A stretch of DNA of 64,000 bases from Pinus tabuliformis (lineage: Eukaryota; Streptophyta; Pinopsida; Pinales; Pinaceae). Within the stretch, counting starts at the first letter, position 1. Each line of letters opens with the position of its first letter. The notes below the pieces were generated by a model. That model was not told the DNA's origin. It saw only the letters and a list, made by a program, of their open reading frames with translations, and ran no database searches. The position numbers and the translations under genes were made by a program. The stretch lies in the NCBI GenBank assembly GCA_031772625.1, contig CM062804.1:1017766514-1017830513 (forward strand), given 5' to 3'. This document shows positions 46,117 through 57,197 of the stretch, piece by piece.

Positions 46117-49100
46117 TCAATTAAAGAATTTCTTCAAGATAAGGCCATTAACAGGGAGAGAATCTCTCAACCCTGATAAGTCTTGCAATATAAAGGTTGA
46201 ATGGCCTATCTTTTCACAGATTTGAAATGGTCCAAGCCACATCTTCTGGAACTTGGTGTGCTTTCCCTTGTCCTCATGGGCTTTGTCCCATTTCAGAACT
46301 AAATCACCGACTTGAAATTGTTTTGAACCGGATGAGACTGAATCAAAAGCTGCTTTGATGATTTGCTGATGTTTGGCATGAGTAACCCTAGCTTTTTCTC
46401 TTTCCTCTTCTAATTTTAGAATTTGATCATGTCTTAACTGCATAGAAGAGGAAGGACTTTCCTCAATGAACTGAATTAGGGCTAGAGAAGGAAGAACAAG
46501 ATTTGTGGGCAGTACTGCTTCTTTTCCATACACAAGATTGAATGGGGAAGATCCTATAGAAGCTTTCTGTGTTATCCTATCAGCCCATAATGCAAACATT
46601 AAGGATTTGTGCCAGTTTTTATGATTTTGTTCTATAGTTCGCTTAATGATTTTGATCATATTCTTATTAGTGGACTCCGCTAAACCATTACCCTGGGGAT
46701 AGTAATTAGCAGAATACTTTAATTTAAATCCTCTTTTAATAGCGAAATCAAACATAGCATTGCCTGAGAAATAAGATGCATTATCAAAAACAAGAGCATT
46801 AGGGACACCAAACCTGGTAATAATGAATTGATCTATGAATTCAATGATTGTTTCAGAATTTGCTGTCTTCAAAGGAATGGCCTCCACCCACTTAGTAAAA
46901 TAATCGGTAGCAGTAAGGATATACTTATGTTGTTTGGAAGATGGTGGAGTAATTTCCCCAATGATGTCCAATCCCCATTGCTCAAATGGTTGTTCAATGT
47001 TGACTGGTTGCAGAGGGAAAGCTAATTTACGTTGTCTTCCACTAGAAGCTTGGCAATTGAGGCATTTCCTTACATATTCGTGGGCATCTCTAAACAGAGT
47101 AGGCCAATAGTATCTAGCATGAATAATTTTGTGAGCTGTTGTGTCAGCTCCAAAATGTCCTCCTGCTGGTCCATCATGTAACTCCTGCAAAACCTTTTGG
47201 GCTTCAGGTTTCTCAAGGCATCTTAATAAAATAGAATCATAATTCTGCTTAAAAAGCACATCATCAATAATTGTGAAATTCTTTGCTTTTAACCTAATGG
47301 CCCTTTTGTTTTTATAAGACAGGTTTGGAGGCGCATAACCATTCTTTAAATAAAAGATTAAATCCGCATATTGGGATTCAGAATCAGTAACACTTATCTG
47401 ATTGATTTCTTCAGTTTGATCTGTATCGCTTGATTCTGGAATGTTGGATTCTCCTGCCAATATCCTGCAAAAACATTGGCCCCTAACAATCTTTGCTGGC
47501 CTAATTTCTAAGCCATACTCTTGAAGCGCTGTGACCCAATTTGCCCTTTTTTCACCCAGTTCTTTTTGGATTAATAGTTGCCTAACTGTTGGGAAAGGAA
47601 CTATAACTTTTGTGTGGGTTTTCAAAAGGAAGGGTCTATAATGCTTGACTGCTTTAAATACAACAAAGGCTTGTTTTTCTACATCGGAGTAATTCAATTC
47701 AGCACCCTGAAGATTTGAGCTAAAAAATGAAATGGGTGCTTCCAGATTGTGATCATTTAGTTGCGTGAGTACTGCAGCATACGAGGAGTTGGATGCGATG
47801 GTATACAATGTAAAATGATTAGAAAAATTTGGAGTATTTAAGGCTGGGGCATTGATTATTGATTGCTTGATTAGATCAAAAGCTTCTTTTTCTGCTGATC
47901 CCCACTTAAAGACTGAATTCTTCTTAATCATTGTTTGAAGTGGTAAAATAATTTGAGAAAAATCTGGAACAAATCTTTTAACAAAATTGATCTGGCCTAA
48001 AAATGACTGCATCGATTTTTTATTGTGCGGGAAAGGGATTTCAGAGATTTCTTTGATCCGATCAGGATCAATATAAATGCCATCTTTGGACACAATAAAA
48101 CCCAAGAGCTTCCCTTGATCAAGAGCAAAGAAAGACTTTTTAGGGTTAAGAGAAATACCATATCTTTTGCAACGTTGAAAGATTTGATTTAGATCATGCA
48201 AATGATTATACCTCTCCTTAGAGAATACAGTAATATCGTCTAGATAGACGACTACTGTTCTATTAATCAATCCTATAAAAGCTATATCCATAGCTCTTTG
48301 GAATGTCGTTCCTGCATTTATAAGTCCGAAAGACATTTTCTGATATGCATATGTTCCCCATTTTGTTCTGAATGTAGTTTTAAGCTGGTCATCAGGGTGA
48401 ACCAGGACTTGGTTATATCCTGAGAAACCATCTAGAAAGGACATCAATTCAGAGCCTGCTACTGATTGAAGTATTTGCTCCATAGTAGGTAATGGGAAAT
48501 TGTCTTTCAAGCTCGCTTTGTTCAAATTTCTGAAATCAATACAAATTCGAATGTCGCCATTTTTCTTTCTGACTGGCACCATATTAGAGACCCAGTTTGA
48601 GTGTCGGACAGGAAAAATAATCTTGGCTTTCAAGAGTTTGTTAAGTTCCGATTTTATCTGGCTCTCCAAGTTTGGATGTATTTTTCTTAACTTTTGCTGA
48701 ATCAGTTTTTGATCGGGAAGTATTGGAATGGTATGCTGGATAATAGATGTATCATAAGTCTTTAAATCATCGTACTTCCAAGCAAAGACCTGTTTATTTT
48801 TTCTTAACAGTCTAATGAATGCCTCCTTCTCTTCCAAGGAAAGTCCTAGTCCTAAGTTAATGTTTTGAGGAGTTTGTTCGGTGCCAAGATTTATCAATTC
48901 AAACCTAAGGGTAGAACTTTGGAGCTTTGTGTTAGTCACAAGTTTAAACCTGTCTTTAATATCATAAAGATCCTCCAGCTTTACCACAGGCTTAGGAATT
49001 GCATTTTCCTGAGGTGTTTCTTTCATTTGGGAGTCATGCTCATCTTCCTCAATGATTTGATTATCATAGGACTTTTCAGAAGTTAAGAATTGTAAAATAT

Positions 49101-52100
49101 CGTCATCATGGTTGAATACTCTCCAATTGGTGACATTGTCAGGAACTGAAGGTCTAAAAAGCAATTCTACGGAAACTCTATCTAGGCTGTAGTCTTCAGA
49201 AGGTAGGAGCTTGGAAGCTACATTAGCTAGGAGATCGGCTGCCGAGTTTTGAGACCTGGGAATGGAGGAAATGTTGAATGCAGAAAAGTGCGAGGTAAGT
49301 TCTTGTACTAGCGATTGATAATGTTTGAGGTGATTTGAAAGACAATGGATTGCATTCCTCACCTGTTTAACAATAATTTCAGAATCGCCGAATACTTTTA
49401 GATATTGCACTTTAAGACCGATTGCTTTATATAATCCTTGGACTAAGGCTTCATATTCGGCTGTATTGTTAGTGCATTCAAATTCTAGTCTACAGGACAA
49501 CATTGTCTTTTCTCCTTGTGGGGTAACCAAAATACATCCTGCTCCTGAGCCCTCGCTAGATTTGGACCCATCGAAATATAAATACCAAAATAAAGAGGTA
49601 TTAACAAATATATTTACAGACTTCTCAGTATCATTGAAACATCTAGACCTATCTGTTTGTGCAAAATTCTCAATCTGAGATGTAAAATGATTAACTGAGA
49701 AAGGGGATGGTTGGGCAACGAAGTTGCCAAAGAATGACTCTGATGAATAATTCCCCAAAATGTTATTGTTGAACGCTACGGGTTGGTTTTCTTGCTCAAA
49801 TTCAGTAACTGTATGGGTCATGTGTTTCTCTCGATCGATCCTTATTTGATTTGGCTTACCCTTATAGGGAAGCCACATATGTGACCAATCAGTGGAAATA
49901 TACCCATGCAATTTTTCGGACCAATCCCTACTCAAAATTAAACTGTAAAATTCAGGTATATCGACTATTACGATGTCAATCCTTTGTACTACTCTGGGAT
50001 CAACAGACAACCTGATAGTTACAGAATTAATTTCTCCCACAACCTGCACTTTGGTCTTGTCCAACTGTACAATATGGATAGCAGACTTCTGGGGTTCAAT
50101 GTTCAGTTTAGAACAAACTGAAGCTGGCATTATGTTAGATGATGCCCCTGAGTCAATTAAACAGTTGTGCAGGTTTCTGTTATAGATCTCATAGGTTAGA
50201 AGGAAGGGTGGAGTATGAGAATTTGATCTATCTCCAATCAGAACTGAATCGGTAGCTTCAACCATTCCTGGAGGAGGTTGGCCTGAATCATTAGCAGCTT
50301 TTGCACTGGGAAGTGGTGTAGAGGGAACATCATTCAATTCTTTAAGAAGTAATTTCTGCTGATGCTTTAATTTACTAAGTTCAAACATGGTAATGTTTTC
50401 TTTAGTTTTCTTCATGTCATCAACAATATTATACTCCATTGAATCCGATACCACTAATGTTTTAGATGTTGAAGGAGTATTAGAAGTTGAAGGTTGGTTT
50501 TGGGGAACAGCTGCAGGTGATTTCTTTGCAGGTGTTTTTTCTTTGGTTGTAGCGGCACCAGCACTCCTTTTCTTTGATGTTACCTGAATGGGCTCGGAAG
50601 TAGATTTGCTTCTAGTAGTGACCGGGAATGCTTCTTCTTCGTTGTCGGTATCGGAGTTGGGGAGTATAAAATCCCACATTCCATGACATTCTACTACTTC
50701 TTCTTCATCGCTAGTTTGTGAAATCGATTCCTCTTCCTCTTCTTCCTGTTCTGAATCAGCATTAGATATGACATTTGGTGGCTTTGATTCATTTTTCTTA
50801 AAAGTTCTAAAGGGCCTTTTGGTTGATGTCTCTGCTACTTGTTTCTTTATTTCAACCATTTCATTTGATAAAGTTTTTAGGACTTTTTGCAAACCCTCCA
50901 TGTCATAGGGGTCTTTTGAGGTTTTCTTTCTTGAGTCATCTTTAAAAGAGACCTTTTTGGCTTTTCTGTCTTCCAGGGCAGCTTTCTTTTCCAGAGCATT
51001 GATACGTTTCTCCACAGCAAGCGCTTCTTTCATGTTTTCGGCTAAGGTAGGTTTCCCGGCTCTATCTACAAAGATGGCTATATTGGCAGGCAGAGCTGTT
51101 ATATACCATTCGCTCCGAATTTGTTCACTTGGTTTGGAGGCTGTAGGGATTTTATTTAGGAGTTTATTGAAGCGAGCATTAAATTCCTTAATTGGTTCCC
51201 TATGCTCTATTCTCAAATTGGAGAGGTCATTTATCAGGGTAGCCAAAGACCTATCATCTCCATATTTGGTAAGAAACTGCTCTTGGCAAGTGTTCCAACT
51301 GGTAATGGAACCAAAGGGTAGAGAAAAATACCAGGATCCTGCTGATCCCTGCAAGGTGTAAGGAAAAAGTCTAACAACAACATCTTGTTCTGTTACTCCT
51401 TTCAAGTTGACTGCCAACATGAAATTATTGATGTGCTCCTCAGCCTGGGTCCCATCATCTGGATTAAACTTGGGTAGCCATTTTTCAGGATAATCTGGTA
51501 ATGGATGCAATGGTGCAGGCATATTGACTGCACCAGGTCTGGTCCATGGATCTGCCATTATGATAGCAGTAGTAGTTGATACTACTGTCGGGACTACAGA
51601 TGTCTGGGAAGGAAGTAATATTGAGGAGTGAGCAGGTTGGGATGCTGAAGCTCCTAATCCCTGGTGAACAACAATATGTAAATGGGGAGTGGATGGTTGA
51701 CTTTGCAGAGGAGAAGATGCAATGGAGGATATGGATGAAAGCTCTTCACTGTCAGATCCTTCAGTATATTTCTTCGCCTTTTTCCTTTTGGGTAAAGGGA
51801 ACTCAGTGGGTTCAATACCGAGCTTTTCGCTCTGAAGTCTGGTGAGAGGGTGAGGTAAATTGAACTGCGAAGTCGCACTGCTTTGTGATACCTCAGATTT
51901 CTGTGGTGAAATCGAGAAGCTCTGAAGTTTGTGGATAAGAGACTGAACTTCAGGTGATTCAAGACTTAATTGTTCTGGAGTATGATGGGTTTGAGCAGTG
52001 GTAGTCGATTCCTCTTCTTCTTGTTTGGATACTGGAGAACCAGCATGCGAATGAGAAGTTCGAGGGGATTCGGAGGGAGAATTACTCTTAGAATGGCTTG

Positions 52101-52122
52101 CAGGTTTGGGTTTGTTTGCCAT
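46117..52122 (-). CDS. Gag-pol polyprotein of element C (2,001 aa), open
   Basis: A true ATG at 52,122 opens a single frame 32 bp after the 5' LTR. In order: a Ser/Pro-rich N-terminus; gag core (about 205-345); charged linkers; aspartic protease (about 650-760, LIDSGASSNIMP); a first RNase H (about 845-970, YLYFDGSK, NNTAEYEAL and FGDSEIIVKQV); reverse transcriptase (about 1,150-1,345, MSFGLINAGTTFQ and VVYLDD at 1,291-1,296); the usual gypsy RNase H region (about 1,430-1,540); an integrase zinc-binding region (about 1,648-1,691); and the integrase core (about 1,710-1,830) with a C-terminal QFQVGDLVLKW segment. Gag and pol are one frame, so no frameshift is needed to make pol. The extra RNase H is of the kind found in the Tat lineage, but here it precedes the reverse transcriptase. 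The ORF is uninterrupted. Confidence 0.95.
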   Translation of the reverse strand: MANKPKPASHSKSNSPSESPRTSHSHAGSPVSKQEEEESTTTAQTHHTPEQLSLESPEVQSLIHKLQSFSISPQKSEVSQSSATSQFNLPHPLTRLQSEKLGIEPTEFPLPKRKKAKKYTEGSDSEELSSISSIASSPLQSQPSTPHLHIVVHQGLGASASQPAHSSILLPSQTSVVPTVVSTTTAIIMADPWTRPGAVNMPAPLHPLPDYPEKWLPKFNPDDGTQAEEHINNFMLAVNLKGVTEQDVVVRLFPYTLQGSAGSWYFSLPFGSITSWNTCQEQFLTKYGDDRSLATLINDLSNLRIEHREPIKEFNARFNKLLNKIPTASKPSEQIRSEWYITALPANIAIFVDRAGKPTLAENMKEALAVEKRINALEKKAALEDRKAKKVSFKDDSRKKTSKDPYDMEGLQKVLKTLSNEMVEIKKQVAETSTKRPFRTFKKNESKPPNVISNADSEQEEEEEESISQTSDEEEVVECHGMWDFILPNSDTDNEEEAFPVTTRSKSTSEPIQVTSKKRSAGAATTKEKTPAKKSPAAVPQNQPSTSNTPSTSKTLVVSDSMEYNIVDDMKKTKENITMFELSKLKHQQKLLLKELNDVPSTPLPSAKAANDSGQPPPGMVEATDSVLIGDRSNSHTPPFLLTYEIYNRNLHNCLIDSGASSNIMPASVCSKLNIEPQKSAIHIVQLDKTKVQVVGEINSVTIRLSVDPRVVQRIDIVIVDIPEFYSLILSRDWSEKLHGYISTDWSHMWLPYKGKPNQIRIDREKHMTHTVTEFEQENQPVAFNNNILGNYSSESFFGNFVAQPSPFSVNHFTSQIENFAQTDRSRCFNDTEKSVNIFVNTSLFWYLYFDGSKSSEGSGAGCILVTPQGEKTMLSCRLEFECTNNTAEYEALVQGLYKAIGLKVQYLKVFGDSEIIVKQVRNAIHCLSNHLKHYQSLVQELTSHFSAFNISSIPRSQNSAADLLANVASKLLPSEDYSLDRVSVELLFRPSVPDNVTNWRVFNHDDDILQFLTSEKSYDNQIIEEDEHDSQMKETPQENAIPKPVVKLEDLYDIKDRFKLVTNTKLQSSTLRFELINLGTEQTPQNINLGLGLSLEEKEAFIRLLRKNKQVFAWKYDDLKTYDTSIIQHTIPILPDQKLIQQKLRKIHPNLESQIKSELNKLLKAKIIFPVRHSNWVSNMVPVRKKNGDIRICIDFRNLNKASLKDNFPLPTMEQILQSVAGSELMSFLDGFSGYNQVLVHPDDQLKTTFRTKWGTYAYQKMSFGLINAGTTFQRAMDIAFIGLINRTVVVYLDDITVFSKERYNHLHDLNQIFQRCKRYGISLNPKKSFFALDQGKLLGFIVSKDGIYIDPDRIKEISEIPFPHNKKSMQSFLGQINFVKRFVPDFSQIILPLQTMIKKNSVFKWGSAEKEAFDLIKQSIINAPALNTPNFSNHFTLYTIASNSSYAAVLTQLNDHNLEAPISFFSSNLQGAELNYSDVEKQAFVVFKAVKHYRPFLLKTHTKVIVPFPTVRQLLIQKELGEKRANWVTALQEYGLEIRPAKIVRGQCFCRILAGESNIPESSDTDQTEEINQISVTDSESQYADLIFYLKNGYAPPNLSYKNKRAIRLKAKNFTIIDDVLFKQNYDSILLRCLEKPEAQKVLQELHDGPAGGHFGADTTAHKIIHARYYWPTLFRDAHEYVRKCLNCQASSGRQRKLAFPLQPVNIEQPFEQWGLDIIGEITPPSSKQHKYILTATDYFTKWVEAIPLKTANSETIIEFIDQFIITRFGVPNALVFDNASYFSGNAMFDFAIKRGFKLKYSANYYPQGNGLAESTNKNMIKIIKRTIEQNHKNWHKSLMFALWADRITQKASIGSSPFNLVYGKEAVLPTNLVLPSLALIQFIEESPSSSMQLRHDQILKLEEEREKARVTHAKHQQIIKAAFDSVSSGSKQFQVGDLVLKWDKAHEDKGKHTKFQKMWLGPFQICEKIGHSTFILQDLSGLRDSLPVNGLILKKFFN

Positions 52123-52132
52123 TCACAGTCAA

Positions 52133-52150
52133 GCCCTCCTTCTAGCGCCA
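52133..52150 (-). other. Primer-binding-like site of element C
   Basis: TGGCGCTAGAAGGAGGGC on the - strand, four bases after the 5' LTR and just before the gag ATG. The TGG start and position fit a tRNA primer site. I could not name the tRNA. It differs from the sites of A, B and D. Confidence 0.6.
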
Positions 52151-53051
52151 AAAATGTTGATGCCTCGAAAATCGCTGCAACAACATCGGGGATAACCACC
52201 TGGTCCGGACCTTAGTACAACTCCTTTTCCATTTGGAATAGTGGCTCCGACTGGGGATAATGGGACCAGTTTCCCAAAAGTGGATAAACGGGATGAATGG
52301 ATGATTTATAAACTAGACTAACGGTGAGCGAATAACTAAACTATTAAAAAGAATACATAAATTATGATCTATCCCGGGAACCTATTGAGCTTTAAAGTGC
52401 AGCGCTTGATGATCTATGTATATAAACAGGCATATAGATGACTCTATTTAACGGACATAGACATTATTTCATTCATGATTACTATGCTTAAATAGTTAAG
52501 CAAAGCGATTGAAGCGATATTACCACACTTATCGTTTATACCATTGACATATACATGATTAAAAAAAAACAGATCATAAAACATCCAATAGTGGAATGAA
52601 TATAGATCTGCTGTCACAGCGCATGCATATAATAAAAAATAGCAAGAATAATCACATAACAATTCATATGAAAGGAATGAATTCAGACATAGATAGAAAT
52701 GCCATATGAGCTGCTTGACACTCCCAATATCAATCGCTACTTGTAGTTCTTCCTTCAACGCAAAAAACATTCTCAACAAAGACAATAGTGCACAATTGCA
52801 TAAAAAGCTTCCTTGTCGAATTAAGAACAACTGGTCCAGTTTTATAAAAGAATATTTGACTTAAGCACAATAGTGCAAACTTCAGTCTTTTAAGTTTGGT
52901 ACAAAACTTTACGACCCTTTCCAAAACAATGAAAGGGTCTATAAATACTAAATTAATCTAAATATCTATTAAACTGAAATCCTACTAAATCGGTATCAAT
53001 AAATCTTGATCCTATTTTCCTCAGCGATCTGGCAATCGGCGGCATGATTCA

Positions 53052-56000
53052 TCAAGTAGGCTGCTTGCCTTTAAATCTAAGCTGACTTATCGCAAGCATT
53101 GGCTCTACTTCAGGAGGTTTGTTGAGGTGCAAACTGAGCTGGGCGGCATAGGTGGCATCCTGAATATCGGGAATTATATACCCGATCGCATCTGTTAGGC
53201 ACTTAAGGGCGGCTCTCTGTGTATGCGGCTTAATTAGGAAGAGCCAATATGCGTCCATGGTTAAACTGTTAATCCCAGCGATTAATCTCCCCTTTTCCTC
53301 TAAATCAGGATAACATGATTGCTCCAATGTGTTTGTTGTTGTCAATTTTCCTGGTGTACATTGGGAAATCATATTTGATAAGTAGAGAGTGTTGTTAACT
53401 AGTTCAACTAGATTGCTGGAAGTTGATTTACATCTTGAAGTCGCCCTCTCTGCTTTCATCATCTGAGACTGCCATTCTGTGAAGAGTATATCCTTATGTG
53501 TTTCTAAGATCCTGGGCAAATTTGCTGCTCTCCCTTGATCAGAATCTTGCCAGTCAAGAAATGCAGTTATGATCTCTTCGGCTTGATCCAATTCATTTCT
53601 GGCCTTCTCTACCTGCTGATTTATGGATGTCGTTAATTCACACAGTGGCTCTGCCTGAGTGATTTGTTGACACAGGAGCTTAATTTGGGATATTAATGCA
53701 GTGTTTATTTGTAATGCTTCTGCTCTGAATTCAACCACTTGTGGAGCGCCCTTTATGTTTTCGAGCTGCGATGACAATTGAGCGATTTTCTCATCCTTTG
53801 TTTTCATCATTTGCTCGTTTGCTGCCCTTAATTGTGCCAATGCCTCTGATAATTCCTTCTGTTTCTGGATCGCGCTTTGGTCGATCCTTTGCTTTTCTGC
53901 CTGCAATTGCTGAGTTAGTTGACTGTTCACTTGCTGTTGTGTCCACAATTGCTGCTTTGCCTGCTCTGCCTTCTGCTTTGTCTCAGCCAATTCTGCCTGT
54001 AATGTGAAAATTTCTTGATCCTTGGTTTTCAGTAGAAGACTTACCTCCGATGCCTTATCGATTGTCGCTGCCGAATAGGCTCCCGCATACTGTGACAGTT
54101 TTGTCAGGTCATCGGAGGGGTCGAATTCCTCCTTCCAAACCACGCTGCCCGTAATAGTTTGCTCTGGGAAAAGGGAAGGTTGATCAATCTTCCTTCGTTT
54201 CCTTTGTCGTTTTACCACTGCTTTATGCCTTGGGCTGTAGAAAACATCCAGGGGAGGAATATCTTCTACCTGGAGAATGATTTGGTCGGAGGGGTCTTTT
54301 GGTATTACCTCAACATCCTTAGAAATGGGTGGGCCGCTGGTTCCACTTAGAACCTGAGGTGAAGTGATGTCCTGTGTATCGTTTGTCTTGGAAGTGTCTG
54401 TATCCTTGGAACATTCCAACCCACTGATGATAGAGTCAAATTGCTTGCATTCCTGGAGCAATTTAGGGTCAATACGAGTATCTATATTGACATCAATGGT
54501 GGTTTTTTTTTGCTTTTCGGCTTGGGACTCCTTCCGCACTTCTTCCTTCTCTTTCTTCTATTGCTCCTCTTGTTCCTTCTTTTGTCTTTCCTCCTGTGCC
54601 TTCTTATGATCCTTTGTTATAACCGGAGGTTCCTTTGACTGTTGCCGACCAGGCTCGCTTGATGATGTCGCTGGGGTTGTTGCTAGTAAATCTAGAGGCA
54701 GAGTTTGCAACCTCTGTTCTCTAAGTTTATTAAATTCAGTCAACCCTTCATCATTGTATTTCGCTTTGGCGAATGATTTAACCTGATTTATTGACTCAGC
54801 TGAAGAGAACAGGTCATCAAATATATCTTCCTTATGATCAAATCTTGTCAGTTTGGCCTGTTCCAGTGCATTATAGGCAACTTTATTTGGATTGAAATGC
54901 CTATTTGGGAGAGTCGCCAGAGTCAAGGATTGAATTTTTGTGGCTTCCTTTTCTGCATGTTTGAGATCATGCAAGGTATATACACCACACTTCAAAGGAA
55001 AAGAGGGCCAACCTTGCTTCTTATTTTTCTTGAGCGTTTGTGTAACACTCTCAGCTATGATTTGGTAAGAAATTTCCCTCGCTAGCAGTTTATCCGGTAT
55101 GTACAAAGGGAGGACATGAGGTCGGGCTTGGCTACCGAAAACTCTTATGTAGGTAAATCTCTCCTCTCCGAACCATCTACCTATTCCGGTTAAATCAATT
55201 CCGGCTTGATAGGAAATCTTGGGAGCAGGTTTATCGAAAATGGAATAATAAATAGGCAACATAAAGCCATTACAGACTTGGTATAGATGATGTTTATAAG
55301 AAGATTTCCACAATTTCTGATGATATATATGAATAGGCGTGGGGTCTTGTGCAGTCCACCTCCAGCCGAGTACGGGGAATTCAGAGTTAAAACAGAGGGT
55401 ATCTAGAATATAGGCACTGTAGTAAAATGGGGGAATTACCCTTTCAGAAATACGGGTCTTGCTTCTAAACTCAAGCACAGCTTGTGCTAATTTGTCAGAA
55501 AGGATAGTGGCCCAATCCATAATTATACTGTTGCATGCTGCTTCCATTAGAGGGACCATTTCTATGGTAAAATTAGCAGAGTCATGCAATCCCCATAATC
55601 TACACATCATTATTCCAGCATAGCAATAAGGAGAAGCCAGAGAATCAATCGAGTACTTACTGGAAGATTCGTGTTTGTGCTTGGCCAGATTTTGTCTCCA
55701 ATCCCGGATGGGTTCGGATTCAACTTCATTTTCATTTGCGAATTTCTCTAGGAACGCCTTATTATATATCTTCTCTGGCTCGGGCAAATGGTACATTTGC
55801 CTTAGATCATCCGCCGTGAATGACCCGAAAATTCTCCCGTCTCTGGTGCTGAAGGTTCTATCCAAGATTGGGATTTCTTCAATCGCCCACCGCACTACGT
55901 CTGTGTATGGGAGAATTTGCTCCCTGGCCGCTATCCGGTGAAGGAAAGAGTCGGCTAAATCCTTGAGAGTACTCTCAGACTTCCGAGTTAAATCCACAGT

Positions 56001-56183
56001 AGCTTCTACTATTGTCTTTGCTGGTTCTTTGGTTTCAATCAGGTTGTAGGTGCCTTGCCAAGTAACTCTGACGAGACCCGTACATGTAGTATCAGATATC
56101 AAGCCCTTCTTTTTGTCCACGACAGCTTGTCCTGCAGCTGGTGTAGCGGAAGTGCCTGTGGTCTTCTTGGATTTCTTCCCCAT
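53052..56183 (-). pseudogene. ORF inside the 5' LTR of element C, broken copy
   Basis: Counterpart of 40,904-44,035 in the other LTR, about 4% different at the protein level in a by-eye comparison and broken once. It shows the same globular half, charged hinge, basic patch and coiled coil. Because both LTRs are made from one template at insertion, both copies must have been identical then, so the break came later. Confidence 0.88.
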
Positions 56184-56574
56184 CTTGCTTGAGCTTTCTC
56201 CTATGGATGAATTCTGCACAGCGGCGAAAATAAACGTAACACAGAGATATGCTAATGAAAATCCAATATGGGAAAGATATACTGATCAAAGCGTGCTGAG
56301 AGATTAACTCTTAAAAAATGGCCGCGGATACAATTCATGGGAAAATCTTACAATTACATTAAATGGCCGCTTAAGACCTGCCACCCCTTAAATGCTCATT
56401 ATACCATTATTCGCCCGAATGGCCCGCTTAAGCGTGCTATGGATATTTTGGCGATTGAGTGCAGGTGAATGATTGCTTAACAGATCAAGCTTTAAATACG
56501 AACGGATCGTAATATCCCTCCATTTAACGCTTTTTTGAAATCCGCGCTATATCATGATCGGGCGTCGGGAACAC

Positions 56575-56990
56575 CTAAATCCTTATGTTTGACAATTTTG
56601 GAACCCCGATCGTCGATAGCGATATCTCATCGCATTGGGAGAATTGGTGTTATATAACCATATGGATAGCATACCACCGACCGCCGATAGCGAAATCGCA
56701 TTGCGTTGGGGTGAATGGGCATAACAATGTGCATAGATAGTGTATCGCCGATTGCCGATTGCGATATCACATCGTATCGGGGGTATGACCTGGGCGCCTT
56801 ATTATTGTGCATAGGATATTGCCGATTGCCGATTGCGGATTGCGGTATCGCACCGCATTGGGGGTAAAGGCTTGGGGTGCTTTAAGACTTGCATAGAGTA
56901 TTTCCGATAGCAGATAGCGATATCGCATCGGCGGGAACCCATATGTCACTTATTTGTGTTTTCTATGTCATTGCGATATGCGATCTTGCG
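56575..56990 (-). repeat. Palindrome-bearing tandem repeat in the 5' LTR of C
   Basis: Same five-unit array as in the 3' LTR. The GCGATATCGC cores have accumulated more differences here, for instance in the first and third units. Confidence 0.75.
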
Positions 56991-57197
56991 ATCGCTTTAT
57001 CGAAATGATAAAAGATTATTTTATTTGATAAAAAATGGGTTCTTCAAAAGGTTTTATATAATGTCTTCATTTAGTTTGCGGACCTTTTTCAAATAATGCA
57101 ATATTGATACCAATTAACTTCTAAAGGGACCCATCTCATATAATAATTTTGTAAATATAAATGATATGAAAATGGGGGGTTGTTGTAGGGCACAACA

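Larger units (their letters stand above)
40008..57197 (-). mobile_element. Element C: 17.2-kb Ty3/gypsy element with 5-kb LTRs that each contain an ORF
   Basis: Two 5,043-bp LTRs (40,008-45,050 and 52,155-57,197) flank a 7.1-kb interior. LTR ends are TGTTG...CAACA. The flanking 5-mers GGACC (40,003-40,007) and AGACC (57,198-57,202) are a target duplication with one mismatch. The interior has a primer-binding-like site, a 2,001-codon gag-pol ORF beginning only 32 bp from the 5' LTR, and 1.07 kb of 3' DNA. Each LTR holds a sense ORF of about 1,040 codons. LTR divergence is about 2% by eye. The element looks nearly whole: gag-pol and one LTR ORF are open, and the other LTR ORF is broken once. 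An extra RNase H in the polyprotein suggests the Tat-like branch. I did not recognise a polypurine tract beside the 3' LTR. Confidence 0.92.
52155..57197 (-). repeat. 5' LTR of element C (5,043 bp)
   Basis: It matches the 3' LTR end to end at the same length, with differences of about 2% estimated by eye. It contains the palindromic array (56,575-56,990), the TATA-like site (56,491-56,500) and a broken copy of the LTR ORF. Confidence 0.95.

Noticed and set aside
50957-51361. + strand frame of 134 codons opposite gag of element C
   Set aside because: Shadow of the gag-pol ORF on the other strand.
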